NCBI GenBank assembly: GCA_950295325.1
Contig: OX485803.1
Location: 19,530,001 to 19,594,000 of the forward strand
From: Polytrichum commune
Taxonomy: Eukaryota > Streptophyta > Polytrichopsida > Polytrichales > Polytrichaceae
DNA length: 64,000 nucleotides
Reading direction: 5' to 3'
The position numbers were made by a program, and so were the translations under genes. Under the pieces are notes generated by a model. It saw nothing but the letters and a program-made list of their open reading frames with translations, made no database searches and was not told the DNA's origin. This document shows positions 8,052-20,396 of this stretch, one piece after another. Every line of letters begins with the position of its first letter. Within the stretch, counting starts at the first letter, position 1.

Positions 8052-10555
8052 GAAGTTAGATGGGACGTTTATAATAAATATTTATGAAATAATAATCTTC
8101 TTACTGCCCTTTACATGGTTATTGTGTGCTTTGTTTTACAAGAAGTTCTATGTGGCTGAGGTAAGTGATTAGTTAAATTAGGAGGCCTTCACTGGTTTTT
8201 GTGATGTTATTTTGTGTGGTTGGCTTGATTACGGGTTTGAGAGGGATAAAAGAAACAATTAATGTCGTAAATTTTGTATATATGTCATTAAATGTTTTCT
8301 ATATTATGTCTTTTTTTGTAGTGCAAATTTTTACTAATCTAATTGTACTTTTGAAAGTAGATTATTCGTCACTTTGATATTTTTCAAGTGAAGCCTGAGA
8401 TGACTTCAGAGAAACTACAACTTATTGCAACAACAAAGGTTTCTTCGAAGCACAAAGAGAGATGGTTAAGGTGGTGGAATATGAGTAAGGAGAGTCGTAA
8501 AGAATACAACTTTCCTCCCTCACCTGCTTCTGATTCAGTTCTTCGGATTTGGATAGATTAAGCTGCCTTCTGGGCTGGGGTATGTTATTTTGAACCGTAT
8601 ATTAGTATTTTTGATGAAGTTTAAGTTATATCTAAAATTTGAGAATTAGATGGATTGAATTGAATTTGTTTTGCTGAATAATTGTACATTGTTGCAGTTA
8701 GAGGAAGAGGCAGTAAATCGATTTGAGAAAATTATGGAGGAAGATGCTATCATATTGAAGACCGAGGACTTGCCCAACCCAGTGGACGATATTGGAACTT
8801 GGATTGAGTCCCATTCTATTACTTTGTGGGGGAAGGCTTTCAGAGAATTTTTTTCAAATGATGGCACTTATACGAAGAAGGAGTTATTTCTTGTCTAAGC
8901 TAGTACTGAGAATGCTATGAAGAGAGCTATCTTGAGATATTTCTAGAGGGAGTTGGTTATTAAAGGTGCCATTGATAGGAAGAACATTCCTCAACGTTTT
9001 AACAAGTGGGTGGATGTTTCTAGTAGTGAATGTATTTTTTCAGACTATCAGAAAAAATATTTTGGAAGACCTCATCTTCTTCAATGTCCTTGGTATCTTG
9101 AGTTAAAGGAAAATTAAAGATGTCATGGAGAGGAGAGAGCCTTGAAGGCTAGTTGTGACAATATGATGCAACAATTAGAGGCTGAGAATTTGGTGCATAT
9201 TGAAGAAGATGCATCGGAGGTGGGTGATGACAACTTTATATCTGACAAACAAAAGAAGAAATTGGCTGGCAAGAAAGCAAAGGTTGAAACTCGTTTGAAG
9301 GAGAAAGAAGAAAAGAAGAAAGGCAAGGAGAAAGAAATAAAACTGAAGAAGGAGGTTGCAGCACGGAACAAAGAGTTGGCGAAGCTTGTGTTAAAGGAAG
9401 GGCCAGAGAAACTTCTTTTTTATGTGGGTATTTCTCCTTCAGGCAGTAGCATGCCCGCTACTATTACTCTTTTAGTTTCTCAGGTGTCTCTTTCCGTTGC
9501 CCATTTTCCTTCACAAACGGTATATACTATCCCATGCTCGCAGTTGGATGATGTAGAGAGTGGGATAGAGATTGTCAATGATAGTCCTTTAGGTATTTTG
9601 GATTTGTTTGATGATGTTACTGAGAGTGATGAGCCAAAGATTTGGAGGCGTATGAAGGCATGGATTAAAGATCATCAAGGCAAAAATATTCGAAGCTATG
9701 CGGGTTGTGAAGCTGACAATGTAGTTGATCTTGTTATCTTTGATGTTCCGGAGGATTTACCTGTTCCTGGATTTGGTATTGCTGGTGAAATTCCACCTTG
9801 GAACCGTCATCCAAAGACTAAACCAGAGGGTATAGATGGAAAAGTAGAATCCATATGGATCAAGAGGCATTTTGAGTTTGTCATGCAGTTTCTTCAAGAT
9901 GATGGTGCCCTCATTGTATTTTATCCTGATTCAAAGTTTATATCCAATGAGCTTTTATCTTGGGCGGATTGGACAAATTTTCAAGAGGAATCCAAGTGGT
10001 TTGCAATTAACGGCCTTCCTTTGACTGTTCCGGATCATCCATCCCGTACGCACAAGTGTTTCATGGTGAAATACTTTGTTAGAAAGAAAAATCCGGATGA
10101 AGAGGTTCCAATGTCCAATTTTTTGTTTTGTGACCGTCCTGAACTTCTTGCACAGGGCATCAAGTTGTCATCAGATGGACATCTCACAAACCTCATTGAT
10201 GTTGATTCTCTAACTGTTCAGTCGGAGAATAGAATGCCATTTAGACGTGCACGGGATAAATCTTCTAATTTATTCATGGCTCTTATTGATCTCTGCACGG
10301 TTGAAGATGACATTGTCATGGACCTCACAGCCTCCACAGGTATTATTTTTTCCCTATATTTTTCTTTTGATATGTTTTGTCATTAATTTATACCAAGTAC
10401 TAAATGGTATTGTTTATTTCAGGTGCTTCTGTTCGGGCATCAAAGAAAAAGGATGGATTGAGGCTTCTAATGATGTTGAAATGTCTTCGTGATCATTGAA
10501 GCACTTCACCTAAAAATACATGTATTTCCTTCTAATATATGATCTATTTTTATTT

Positions 10556-10870
10556 TTATGAACCTTGGATTTTAAGAACTTTAAAGGCTTTGAAGCTCTA
10601 CATAGCATTGTCCTCGACATCGACGACCAATTGCTTTGCTCCGATGTTCAAACGGAAGCTAGACATATGTATGATGAATTGTGATGATTGTTTGAGACGT
10701 TTTAGCAAAACGTCAACAAACTGACATTTAATGTCAAGCATAAAAAATTCATGCATTCGCGACAAACGACTCTGCATGACATATTCAAACAATAAAATAC
10801 AAACCCTGATTTTTGTTAAAAAAAAATTGCGCACTTAACCATGATGCGTACTTAAATGGATGCGTACTTT
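10556..10870 (+). mobile_element. Truncated pogo/Tigger-like fragment
   Basis: Related by eye, in the opposite orientation, to 29680-29935 of the element inside the methyltransferase intron. Shared words include GATGTTCAAACGGAAGCT, AACGTCAACAAACTGACA and ATTGCGCACTTAACC. The plus strand still encodes the C-terminal tail of a CENP-B/jerky-like transposase (KGFEAL, then DDQLLCSDVQTEA). The outer terminal repeat is lost after GTACTTAA, so the fragment is dead. It lies just downstream of the ParB-like gene. Confidence 0.75.
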
Positions 10871-11244
10871 ATTAACCACTTTAATGTCTAGATGATGACT
10901 ATTTAAATTGGGCCATTTGAAAAAAATTCAACCATGTTGATATGCCATGTTGGGAGATTCTAATGTACCAAAGGTGTATTTTTTGTTTACAAGGTCTTTC
11001 CAAAAATATTCATTTGTGTGAACTGCAAAAATCCCTCCGCGGGTATAGGACCTTGATTAATTTTTGTTAAATAATATGCAGATTTTATAGGATGAAACCA
11101 TAAATTCTCCACGGTCATAGGGTCTATATCATACATTTCCTTGAAAAATTTGAAGAATAAAAATTCAAATTTTCTGCTCACGGCTCACTGCTCACCGCTC
11201 ACCGCTCACCACTCACAAGATAGCATTCATGGTAGACGCACCAA
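10871..11244. other. Non-coding gap with short CTCACCG-type repeat
   Basis: AT-rich. At 11174-11217 a short imperfect run of GCTCAC units (gctcacggctcactgctcac and so on) is visible. No gene was seen. Confidence 0.5.
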
Positions 11245-11359
11245 ATTGGTTACGTATTTTAATAAGAACACCTAGATTTGAGTGGTATGTGGTTAGGTGT
11301 GGCTTCAACAACAGATACCAAAAAAACATGTGTCCAAAAGAGGTTGGACTACGTGCTCA
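11245..11359 (+). repeat. Dispersed repeat family A, left part, split by the CACTA element
   Basis: Words GAGTGGTATGTGGTTAGGTG and AAACATGTGTCCAAAAGAG recur at 41890-42075, 60187-60405 and 61040-61215. This copy stops at GTGCTCA (11359) and resumes after the transposon at 22246 with TAATATGATAACC and AATAGTCAACATAA. It serves as an internal record of the empty site. Confidence 0.85.
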
Positions 11360-11378
11360 CACTACAAGGAAATGGGTG
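11360..11378 (+). repeat. CACTA left terminal inverted repeat
   Basis: CACTACAAGGAAATGGGTG, preceded by target duplication TCA at 11357-11359. It is the exact reverse complement of 22224-22242. Confidence 0.98.
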
Positions 11379-12293
11379 GCTGGATTGACTAAAATTTGAC
11401 AAAATTTTGTCAACTATCTAGTCAATTAGGCGACCTTGATTCGGTCATGTTGTTGACAAGTTCATGTCAGTTTGGGTGTCATATCGGACATAGATACACG
11501 TCAGATGCCGGGGTCGTCAAGCCCCCTCGCCACCTGGATGTGCTTTGCCACGTCATCATGTACAATTACTGGGGGAATTTACTAATTAAGATAAATGAAC
11601 TTTTATTTTCCCCTCAGCTGAATTTCGTGGAACCTTCCTAGATTGTGTAAAATTGCGGAATTTCGTGGAACCTTTCTAATATATATATTAACTTGAACAT
11701 GTATTTCTGTATAGCCTGTCCACATTTTCAATGTGAATTTTGTAATTTTCTGGCGAAATATTGTAAATTGCATGAAAGCAGCCAATATGCCGGGTACAAG
11801 TGGCCATATGAACAGTCGACATGTATTAGGTTATATAATAGAATAAAAATGCTTCCGCAAATGTGGCAACGCTCCAAGCATGCACAGACTAATATTTGGT
11901 GGATGTAAAAAAGTGGGTTGTTGATTACAATTTCAAAATACATAAAGGTATCCATAATATTTTATTCAAATGAGTATAGGTCCACAATTACAGATACTCT
12001 TGTCAATCTAAACAAGCCTCCTGCACCTACATCTATATTTATATATGTTGTTGTTTTGGCATTTTGTCAAAGTAATATACATGTAAAGAACATAAACATG
12101 TCGAGGTTGTTTGCTATTTAACTAAATGTCTACACGTTGCAAGCCGGCAATATCTCGGCATTCCTTACATGGCACTCAAAAATTTCCTCACATAACGTCT
12201 TTCAGCAGTCACGCAACACTGCGGATGCTACAATATTGTGGCCATATCCTACACTGATGGAAATGGTAATGAACCAGCAATGATCGAACTTAT

Positions 12294-15200
12294 TTAATTT
12301 CGTATAGCCTTCTTTTTTGCCCGCGCTGCTTTCTTCATTGGTTGACTGCTACTTGGTTCAGCACCATGTCCTTCAAGCTGCAAAACACCCTCCACATATT
12401 ACTACCTGAACTTTACTCCACAGAATCGGGAATACGCAATAAAATCACATTCCTTGACAATATACTCATGTAGTCAAATTCTCGAATTCTACATTGCCCC
12501 TTTACATGTTACTTTCTACAGCGCTCATCTGTAGGGCAATTAGACAAATGTGACCCTCACTATTCACGGACTCTGCAATAGTGCAATTTATATGTCTATG
12601 ACCGTATACGGTTGGTGCACAGGATTGTGTCAGTGCGCGACAACCAGTGCCCTGTATATTACATGGCGATATCTCCATGTGAAACCCCTAACAAACACAC
12701 CTGGTTGGGCTGTAGTTGATCAGCATTCCTTCCTGATTCCACGAGATGTCCCTGCCATTAAGATGCATTGTTAAAACACAATAAGAGCAGAATGTCGGGT
12801 CATACAGACTTCTCTTCCTCATGCAACTGCGCAGATGGCATGTCGGCTCTGCATGTTCCTCTTCCATTCCATGAAATTCAGAAATATCATACTTTGTTTG
12901 CTAATTCTAATAGCCGGGCCGAAGACTCACATTGCCATGTTCATAAAAATGAGAGCGTATATGCAATTACAAACAAGTTGTATATTACTATGATATGCAT
13001 AATTGGCTCTACGGGTGGCATCTCATGCTGACCTCATCCTCTTCAGTATGGGGGGGAATTTCTTCGTGTTGCACTGGTTCATCTGCGACTGTTCCAGGTA
13101 GCTCATCAGTGGGCACTGATGTCATTCCACTAGGCACTCCGGATTGACGCCCCTCCAATGTTGCTATCCTCTCCATTAATTGCAACACAAACGGGTTAGT
13201 TGCGAGGTCCTCCTCTGACATAGTCTGCCTTCTCCCAAAACCGGTCCTCACGCTGGCCGATCTTGAGGTCCTTCCAAAGTTGTCATGAATTCCAAAGGGA
13301 GACCCCGACGTCTCGTCAAGATTGCATTCGACCTCATTTATGTCATCGTTCGTGTTTTCAAACCCCTCAGATCTTGGCGCTACTGATGAAGACAGCGGCG
13401 AAATTGTGTCGGAGCCATGCATGACGGAGTCTGTGACCCTTTTTTTCCTCGATTGGCCGCCGTATCCTTTGTCCCGTGCCATTTCAAAACGGATCTCCTC
13501 TGGCTCTGGAGACCTCCTCAATCGCTTTCTGAGTCGTTCACGTACCCCGACCTCCCCGGAGGGACCAGTTCTGCCAAAATTTAGTCGGCTCGCGTTAGCC
13601 TTACTGCAGCTTTGGGATTTCCGGATCGTGGCTGGATTCTCTAATTCCCTCTTAAGCGACCGCCACGTACGGTCAGAGACATCTGCGGGTTTAGGGTCAC
13701 TGTTGCGAATTTTCCTCCACAACTCTGCTCGCCGCAATGACACTCCTCGTGCTATCACTTCTTTGACAACCTCAAATTTCACTGGGTTACTATACTCCCA
13801 CGAATGTTGTATCCAGTCCGCAATTTCTAGAAGCGCATCGTGAGGTTGCTTACTTATTAATCCTATTGCGGGGTCCAGTTTTCTGGACAATAACATCACC
13901 TCCTTTCTCCAGTCGTTCACCCCAACTCCGTATGGCCTTTTCGTATATTCGTCTACCAATAGGTAATTCCTTCGCAGACCTTCCCGACGACGCCTTTGTC
14001 CTTCTCTTTCACGTGCCGCCTTAGCGTGTCTTCTCTCCCTCCTTTTTTGTGCCTCGGTTTCGAATTCATAAGATTCGGGGACCTCGTCGATTGGATCCTC
14101 ATCTGCTTCCTCCTCGCTGTCCGATGCTTGTTTGCCATCTTCTTCGTATTCCGATTCGCTGCCGTCACTACTGCCCTCACTGTTAGTGTTGTAGAAGGAA
14201 AATGTTTGCGGATGTGATTGCCTTCTTATAGGAGACCGCCGAACTCCGTCTTCCAGATGTTCCTCTGTAGTTCTCTCGCGTCCCTGGACTCAGAATATAA
14301 AAGGAAATTTTGTCATGGACTACATGAATGTGATTCACCCCAGTCCCGGAATAAATCCGACGCCCATCGAATCACCCTAAACGATCTTTCAACATGGCCC
14401 TAATGGAGAGAAATGGCAGCCTTCAGAAGTGAATCATTGACTAATTGAATAAAAAACGCCTTCACAAGCAAGCAACGCTAAGAGTCAATACAACCTCCTC
14501 ATCATAGCTGGACGTAGTTGTTCTTGGTGACCTCCGGCCCACAACAGCCACAGATGGTGTCCTTGATGTACCCCTCGCTTGACGAGGTGCCTCAGTTTCT
14601 AGGGTATTCGGAGGTGTTGGTCGTCCACGTTCTAAAGGATGCTGACTCCGTCCATGCCCTTTCAGCACATGAAATGTCAATGTTTAATATTGATCTCCAA
14701 TCACCACTCGTTTACCAGACCCTAAATTCTACATGTGTTGTTGTGGTTGTAGATTACTCATGAACATAACATGGTCATACTGTACATAGGTTATACCACA
14801 TAGTGACTCTTCAACTTCGCATTTCCAATTATTGTACATCGAAACAGCTGCAATCCGTACCTTGGGGTACTGTTCTCTTCTGGTGCGCTGACGTGCCTTC
14901 GAATGTTGCTGAATCGTCCTGGCCTGTCTGCGTGCGCTGTGCACGATGTCTTGCAACGTGATCACCATTTGGGGTTGCAGCGGGCACCGAGGTTGTCGGC
15001 GTGGACATCCGCCTAGGCGGCACGAACCTTGCTGGTGGATTTGTACAATTGGAACCTGCACGAGGTGGGGACCGACCCGCAACACTTGTCTCGAGTCTGT
15101 GTGTGCCGGCACTTCCAACGTGCCTGGGTTCTTCCCCCCATGCGCTCTGATGTGATGTGCCTCCAGCTCCGGATGTACATTGCCTCGTCTTCCTGCCCTG

Positions 15201-15311
15201 TGACGTGGAGGCATCACCGGCGTTGTTCGGTGCAACTCCAGTCGACTGCAATGGCTCCTTCCACTGCACAAATTTTTCGGATCCTTTGTCCGATGTATGC
15301 TGGCGACCCAT
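12294..15311 (-). CDS. CACTA accessory protein (TNP1/TNPA-like, Ptta/En-Spm domain), four exons
   Basis: Exons 15311-14861, 14658-14495, 14283-13033 and 12377-12294 join in phase to 649 residues from ATG to TAA. The N-terminal 200 residues are low-complexity and basic or polar (Ser, Thr, Pro, Arg). Exon 3 opens with an acidic stretch (SESEYEEDGKQ, SEEEADEDP), then a basic run (RERRHAKAARERE), then the Ptta/En-Spm plant transposase domain from VDEYTKRPYG through ELWRKIRNSD and RTWRSLKRELENP to PEEIRFEMARDKG. The last 28-codon exon ends in a basic cluster (KKAARAKKKAIRN) suited to nuclear import. In En/Spm the equivalent protein binds subterminal repeats and assists excision. It is transcribed away from the transposase gene. 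The donor at exon 3 (GAG/GTCAGC) is weak, and the alternative is a stop at 13009. Confidence 0.8.
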
Positions 15312-16592
15312 GCCCTGTAGATATCATCACATAATATGATGTCAGCTATGTGTGACATGAATCTGAGGACTTCACTTGACACCTACCATTCACACACAAA
15401 ACGATATGTTCTCTTGCATCGGACACAATTATGTTCGACAACAGAGCTAGGTGTCATGGCGCACTGTAAAAAAAGGGGAGCCATACCACTGTTGTCACAG
15501 ACGTACTGGATCTCATAACAATCCGCATGATTAGAACGCAAGCCAAAACCTGCAGTTTAGTCACTCCGTGTGCATGACTACACGCTTCACACTGGCAATT
15601 GCCAAACACAGACAATACTCGAAACGATGACGACGACAAGAGAGTGCTAGCAGGACAGGTTCACAGTACTGCTACGGAACCCTAACTGCCAAGAAGCATG
15701 CAAGATCTGCGTAGGATATGACAGACGAACGCCACTGGATGGACAGACATGAACGTCTGGGCCTTCAACACAAAAACTTTCCAAACTGCGCACTTTCCAT
15801 CCAACTCAACACAGACGGTCCAAAATTTTCTGTCCCTCTGTTCGTTCTGCTTCATAGAGTTTACATCAAATTGAAATTGTGCTGTAGTATTTCCGACTGC
15901 GCGCAATTACTACCGTGATGGAGGTACACGACATCATAGGATCCTGAGATCGCCTGGGAGTAACTCGGCCTCCTTTTCGAACGGGAAAGTTGGTTGCCGA
16001 CTAATACCTACAATCCCGGAATTTCCAGCTGCAATGGCGGAGTGCTTTGATACTTACAATCGTAGCCTTCTCCATTACCCGCGAAGAACTCCTCAATTCG
16101 TATCGATGGACCTCCATGGTAGTGTCGTAGGTAGCCTTCGCAGGATCACCGCTCCTGATGGATGCCGTTTAGCTTCTTTGGGGAGATCGCGAAATTGTGA
16201 CTACTGCGACTCACTTTGGCGGGGGGAGAAATTTGATCCCGAAAATCACTGTGTGCAATTCCACAACGGTGTGGTGCTATCGACGAGTTGAGTGTGGTGA
16301 CTGCAACATCTTCAAGTTCTCTGGCGGTGAGAAAGCGGCATTCTGCAACCTGTTGCTATTGCTTTCATCTGCTGCGCTGGATTGATTTCATGTACTGAGG
16401 CCTCCATCATTGCTACTCTACTGCACTGTACATGTCACCTCACAGACAGTCATTGTTTACAGTCACGTCAGTTGTAACTACCCAATCCAATTTACGAAAT
16501 GATGAGGTTGTCCAGAGAAACTGTCTTCATTTTTGCTGATTCATTACAATAATTATGTTCATGTCATGTTCAGGGAGGTGACAGACACAATC
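15312..16592. promoter_or_regulatory. Shared upstream region between the two divergent CACTA genes
   Basis: 1.28 kb separating the ATG of the accessory gene (15311, minus) and of the transposase (16593, plus). Short unsupported open frames exist on both strands, but none matches a known CACTA protein. It is inferred to hold promoters for both genes. No exact TATA box is claimed. Confidence 0.5.
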
Positions 16593-19500
16593 ATGTCCGG
16601 AACAGGTGTCGAGACGATGAGAGTGTCACGGCTTGGCCAGGCGTACCATGTTGAGAGGGCTTTGGCTGCCCGTCAAGGAATTCCACGCTATCCATGTGGA
16701 TGTGAAAGGTGCCATGGCTTTAAGACGCAGTCCGTTCAAACAGTGGAAACTCACCATCGGAAGTATGGTCGAGACAGAAAACTCCAGGAGCCTCTGCTCG
16801 TGAGTGACAGGCGGATATGTGCTTAGTTCAGCTCGAAATACACAGACCCTAAATGTAGAATAATCTGTCATGCCTTGTTTCTAAGGAACATAAGTTGAAG
16901 TATGTCACTTGTGGAACTCAGCTGCAATAGTGTGCGTTTTCTGCTACAGAGAGATCCCGGGGAACGTGTCGAACCCAGACCAGACCATCCCGAAGCTCAA
17001 AGCGATGTAACTTCAGCCGAATTGCATGAGGAGGATGCCTACTTGGACGCTGAAGATTTTCAAGAATTTGAAGGGGCCCCTCCAAACACAGACGTCAATC
17101 TTGATGAGATGGCTGGGAATTATTTTGCAAGGGTCGACGAAATACACCAGAATTTCGTAGGGTCGGATGATGAAATTATCGATTTTGACGACCTGTCTAC
17201 AGAAGATGAAGAGTCTGATCGAACACCCCTGCTGGAGGCATTGCTTCGAGAATCGATTGAGCCATTGTTCCCCGGGTCACGGAACAGCAGGTTACAGTTC
17301 AGCATCATACTGATGTCTCTGTGCACATTGTTCTCTGTAAGTCATAATTGCTTGGACGAGATTCTGACATTTTTAAAGTACGATGTTTTACCTGCGGACA
17401 ATAACTGCCCAAAATCTTCGTATGAGATGAAGGCAATGCTACTGAAACTAGGGTTGTCACACGAGACAATTCATTGTTGTGATTGCGGGAAAACTCTGTA
17501 CTGGAGGGAAAATGCTAACCTAGTGGAATGTCCGAAATGCCATAAGTCTAGGTACATAGCAGGGTCAAGTTCAGTGCCTGTTCGAGCGCTGCGATATTTT
17601 TCACTCATCAAAAGATTAAGAAGAATGTTCCGGTGCCCGGAATTGGCGAAACATATGAGATGGCACAGAAACAATCATTCCACTGACGGGAAAATGAGGT
17701 CTGTGGTGGATAGTGAGCAATGGCGATTTATAGAGGAACACTTCCCTGCATTCAGCGGTCAGGTCCGAAATATACGGATGGGACTAGCGCTTGACGGCGT
17801 GAATCCCCATAGTTTGCAATCGTCCAAGCATTCCGTATGGCCAGTTATGATAGTATTGTACAACCTTCCCCCGTATCTTGTGACTAAAAGATTCTTCATT
17901 AGTTTAACAATGATTATACCAGGCCCGAGTTCTCCATCGGAGGAAACGATAGATGTGTTTTTACAGCCGCTTGTGCACGAATTGAAGAAACTATGGGTGG
18001 GCATTAGAGCTGTAGACATGTCGGAACCCCCTGGACCAGACCGGAAATTTAGAATGCGTGGATTGCTGATGTGGACTATTCATGATTTTCCCGCGTATAC
18101 ATTAATTTCTGGTCAGACAGGCAAAGGATATGCAGGTTGTCCTATCTGCGGAGAGGGGACCTTCGGCGAGCATTCCAGGCAGGCACAAAAGACGGTATTC
18201 CTGGGAAACCGCAGATGGTTGAGGCATAATCACCGTTGGAGGGCAGCCCGAGCAGCGTTCAACGGGCATACATGCCACGATGAAGCACCCCCTAGACAGT
18301 CCGGACTCACAGTGAAACAACGCGGAGCATGGAGAGAGTCTTTCCTGCAGCTCGGAGGACGTCCAGGTTCAAAGCATGACCCTGTGAAGAAAACAGGCGT
18401 GAAGAGAGTCAGCATTCTCTTCGAACTACCGTACTGGGAGGTACTCTCGTGTCTGGAGGAATGTCGTTGAGTCTGTTAAATAATCCGCCGAAAATTCCAT
18501 GAAATTGTCGCCTGATTAGAACGTTGAATTGCACTTACCATGTGTGACGATCATTGTGCACAGATTCTTCCGACACGGCATACCTTGGATGCAATGCACT
18601 GCGAAAAAAACATATGTGAAAATTTACTCCGTACTCTGTTTGGAGAGACGGATGGTCCGAAATCTCGGGAGGATATGCGTGCTCGCGGTATTAGGCAACA
18701 TCTACATTTGCAGCGGAATGTGGATGGACGCACCTTTTTTAAGCCTGACGCCCCCTACATCTTGACCAAGGACCATCGACTTCAGTTTCTAGTAGCTTTG
18801 AAGGAATTGAAATTTCCTTCAGGTTATGTGGGTGCTCTGAGGCAGAGGATACAAGACGAGAAGCTGAGGGGTTTGAAAACGCATGATTTTCATGTATTAT
18901 TGCAGCAGGTGATACCACTGTGCTTGCGTAACATTGGCAATCCGCAAGTGGTAGGCGCAGTGATGCGGGTAAGTAGGTTGTTTCGCAAAATTTGTGCGAA
19001 GGTAGTAGATGAAAGCCAAAAAGAGGGAATGCTAGAAGATGTTGCTGAAACGATATGTTCCTTAGAAAAAGAGCTTCCTCCATCCGTGTTTGTAATAATG
19101 ATGCATCTCCCGATACATTTAGTCCAAGAGCTTTTCATTTGCGGTCCGGTGCATACGCGCTGGATGTATCCTTTTGAACGTTACATGAAGGGGTTGAAGG
19201 GCTTTGTAAATAACAAAGCGAAGCCTGAAGGCAGTATGGCCAATGGATACTTGAGGGAGGAGTCAATTGGATTCCTTTCCGAATATATGTCTGAATATAC
19301 TCCTACAACAAAACACGCATGGGATGACCAAGAAGAACCTGCCATGTTCGACGAAATTCTGGAAGGTGGAAAACGCGATCGACCAATGACTTCGTCGTTT
19401 CAAAAGCTCATTCACGAGTTTGTACTAGACAACACGGAACACATGGAACCCTACAGAACGTAAGTGATTGTATCATCCAATGGCCCAATTTAACAATTGT

Positions 19501-20396
19501 TTTGCACGACGTATGTTAAGTATATGACTGTAACTGACCGTATCGATTTATTTGCTGTTTTTTTGTCTCCATGCCATGACAAAATTACATGCGATCAATA
19601 TTTCCACAGCTCTTCCACTGGCCTCCCCCAAAGTACTGTATTGATGTGCAGGAAATATGAAGAAGCCGTGGCAGAAAGGGATGCCGAACGGGAGCAGTTC
19701 CGGCGCGGACAACGGCAGGGCGGAAGGAGAGCTCGATTTGTTTTCCCAAGAGAGTTACAGCGACTGCCGCCTTTCGCAGAGTGGGTGCAGGAAGAGGTGA
19801 GGCTTTCGCAACAGTCCGGCGTTAGAATGGCTGCTAGGGTAGTCGACACGGCACGAGGGCCGTTGCCTATGGCTACGGCATACAAATCAATGTATGCGTT
19901 TGGGAACCATTTTCGAGTCCTGAGCTCTGAAATACATCTGAAAACAAGCGATAGTGGCGTTGCAGCTACATTCAGACAAGTATGCAGAAATGGTACACGA
20001 GATCGCAACCAAAGGAACGCTGATGTGGAATACGTAGGCCACATCGAGGAGATTTTGGAGCTGAACTATAGACGTCACTGCTTGGTTGTGTTGGTGTGTG
20101 ATTTTGTGAAAGCAAATTATGTTGGGGAAAATGCCACAATAAAAAAAGATAAATGGGGCTTCACATTAGCTAACTATGACCGTAGGTATGGTAGAATCTG
20201 TAGAGACAGTTTTGCATTTCCACGACACTGTGAACAAGTGTTTTACTCAAACGCCAGGGAATCTCCGGGATGGAGAGTAGTGTTGAGGAAAGAAGTGAGG
20301 GGTAGACGAGTATTGCCTAACAGCGACAGCGAAGCGGATCCGGAGTTGTTTCAAATGGGTTCTGATGAAGACTTTGAAGGGTTACGACCCGATTGA
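16593..20396 (+). CDS. CACTA transposase (Tnp2 / Transposase_21, with DUF4218 and DUF4216)
   Basis: Exons 16593-16799, 16950-18440, 18564-19459 and 19652-20396 join in phase to 1,112 residues. Order: a transposase-associated zinc-type motif (YPCGCERCHGFKTQ); an acidic linker; the Tnp2 core with CCDCGKTLYWRE, ECPKCHKSRY, LALDGVNPHSLQSSKHSVWP, TMIIPGPSSPSEETIDVFLQ and LLMWTIHDFPAYTLISGQ; FELPYWE joined across intron 2 to ILPTRHTLDAMHCEKNICEN; DUF4218 (LPIHLVQELFICGPVHTRWM, YPFERYMKGLKGFVNNKAKP); and DUF4216 (EILELNYRRHCLVVLVCDFV, KWGFTLANYDRR). The GAG/GTACTC to CAG/ATT intron restores the family's conserved block exactly. It cuts and pastes the element in the nucleus. Translation ends at TGA 20394-20396, but the same frame stays open for another 144 codons. 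Confidence 0.95.

Larger units (their letters stand above)
2352..10499 (+). pseudogene. ParB/Srx-like plus DNA methylase-like fusion gene, damaged copy (nine exons)
   Basis: Exons 2352-2570, 2761-2847, 6758-7351, 7458-7680, 7761-8009, 8143-8160, 8361-8579, 8698-10339 and 10423-10499 join in phase to about 1,108 codons if one extra base near 7205-7207 is discounted. Exon 1 is basic (RGRGRRR). Exon 3 carries PLCRMIPMKDVREPL and then YVWDG, with NHRHIAWMDVI in the next frame: the V-x-DGNHR box of ParB/sulfiredoxin-like domains. Exon 8 has a Lys-rich coiled coil, then a Rossmann-like stretch: DLVIFDVPEDLP in the place of DPPY, GALIVFYPDSKFI, WFAINGLPLTVPD, and last DDIVMDLTASTGASVRA like motif I. 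The order IV then I is that of beta-class N6/N4 DNA methylases. DPPY is not intact, so catalysis is doubtful. In-frame stops lie at 8559 (TAA), 8896 (TAA), 8944 (TAG) and 9115 (TAA). Domain calls are by eye. It may be a decaying member of a multicopy family. Confidence 0.6.

Noticed and set aside
8559-9117. A nuclear genetic code with TAA and TAG read as glutamine
   Set aside because: The kinase and both CACTA genes end in TAA or TAG at sensible places, and the RNA methyltransferase ends in TAG. The code is standard and the stops are damage in one gene.
14729-15382. Alternative 217-residue minus frame overlapping exon 1 of the CACTA accessory gene
   Set aside because: The other frame (15311-14861) splices in phase to the Ptta/En-Spm domain. 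This one does not.
17120-19138. Minus-strand open frames inside the transposase gene
   Set aside because: Shadows of the plus-strand Tnp2 exons, with no independent motif.
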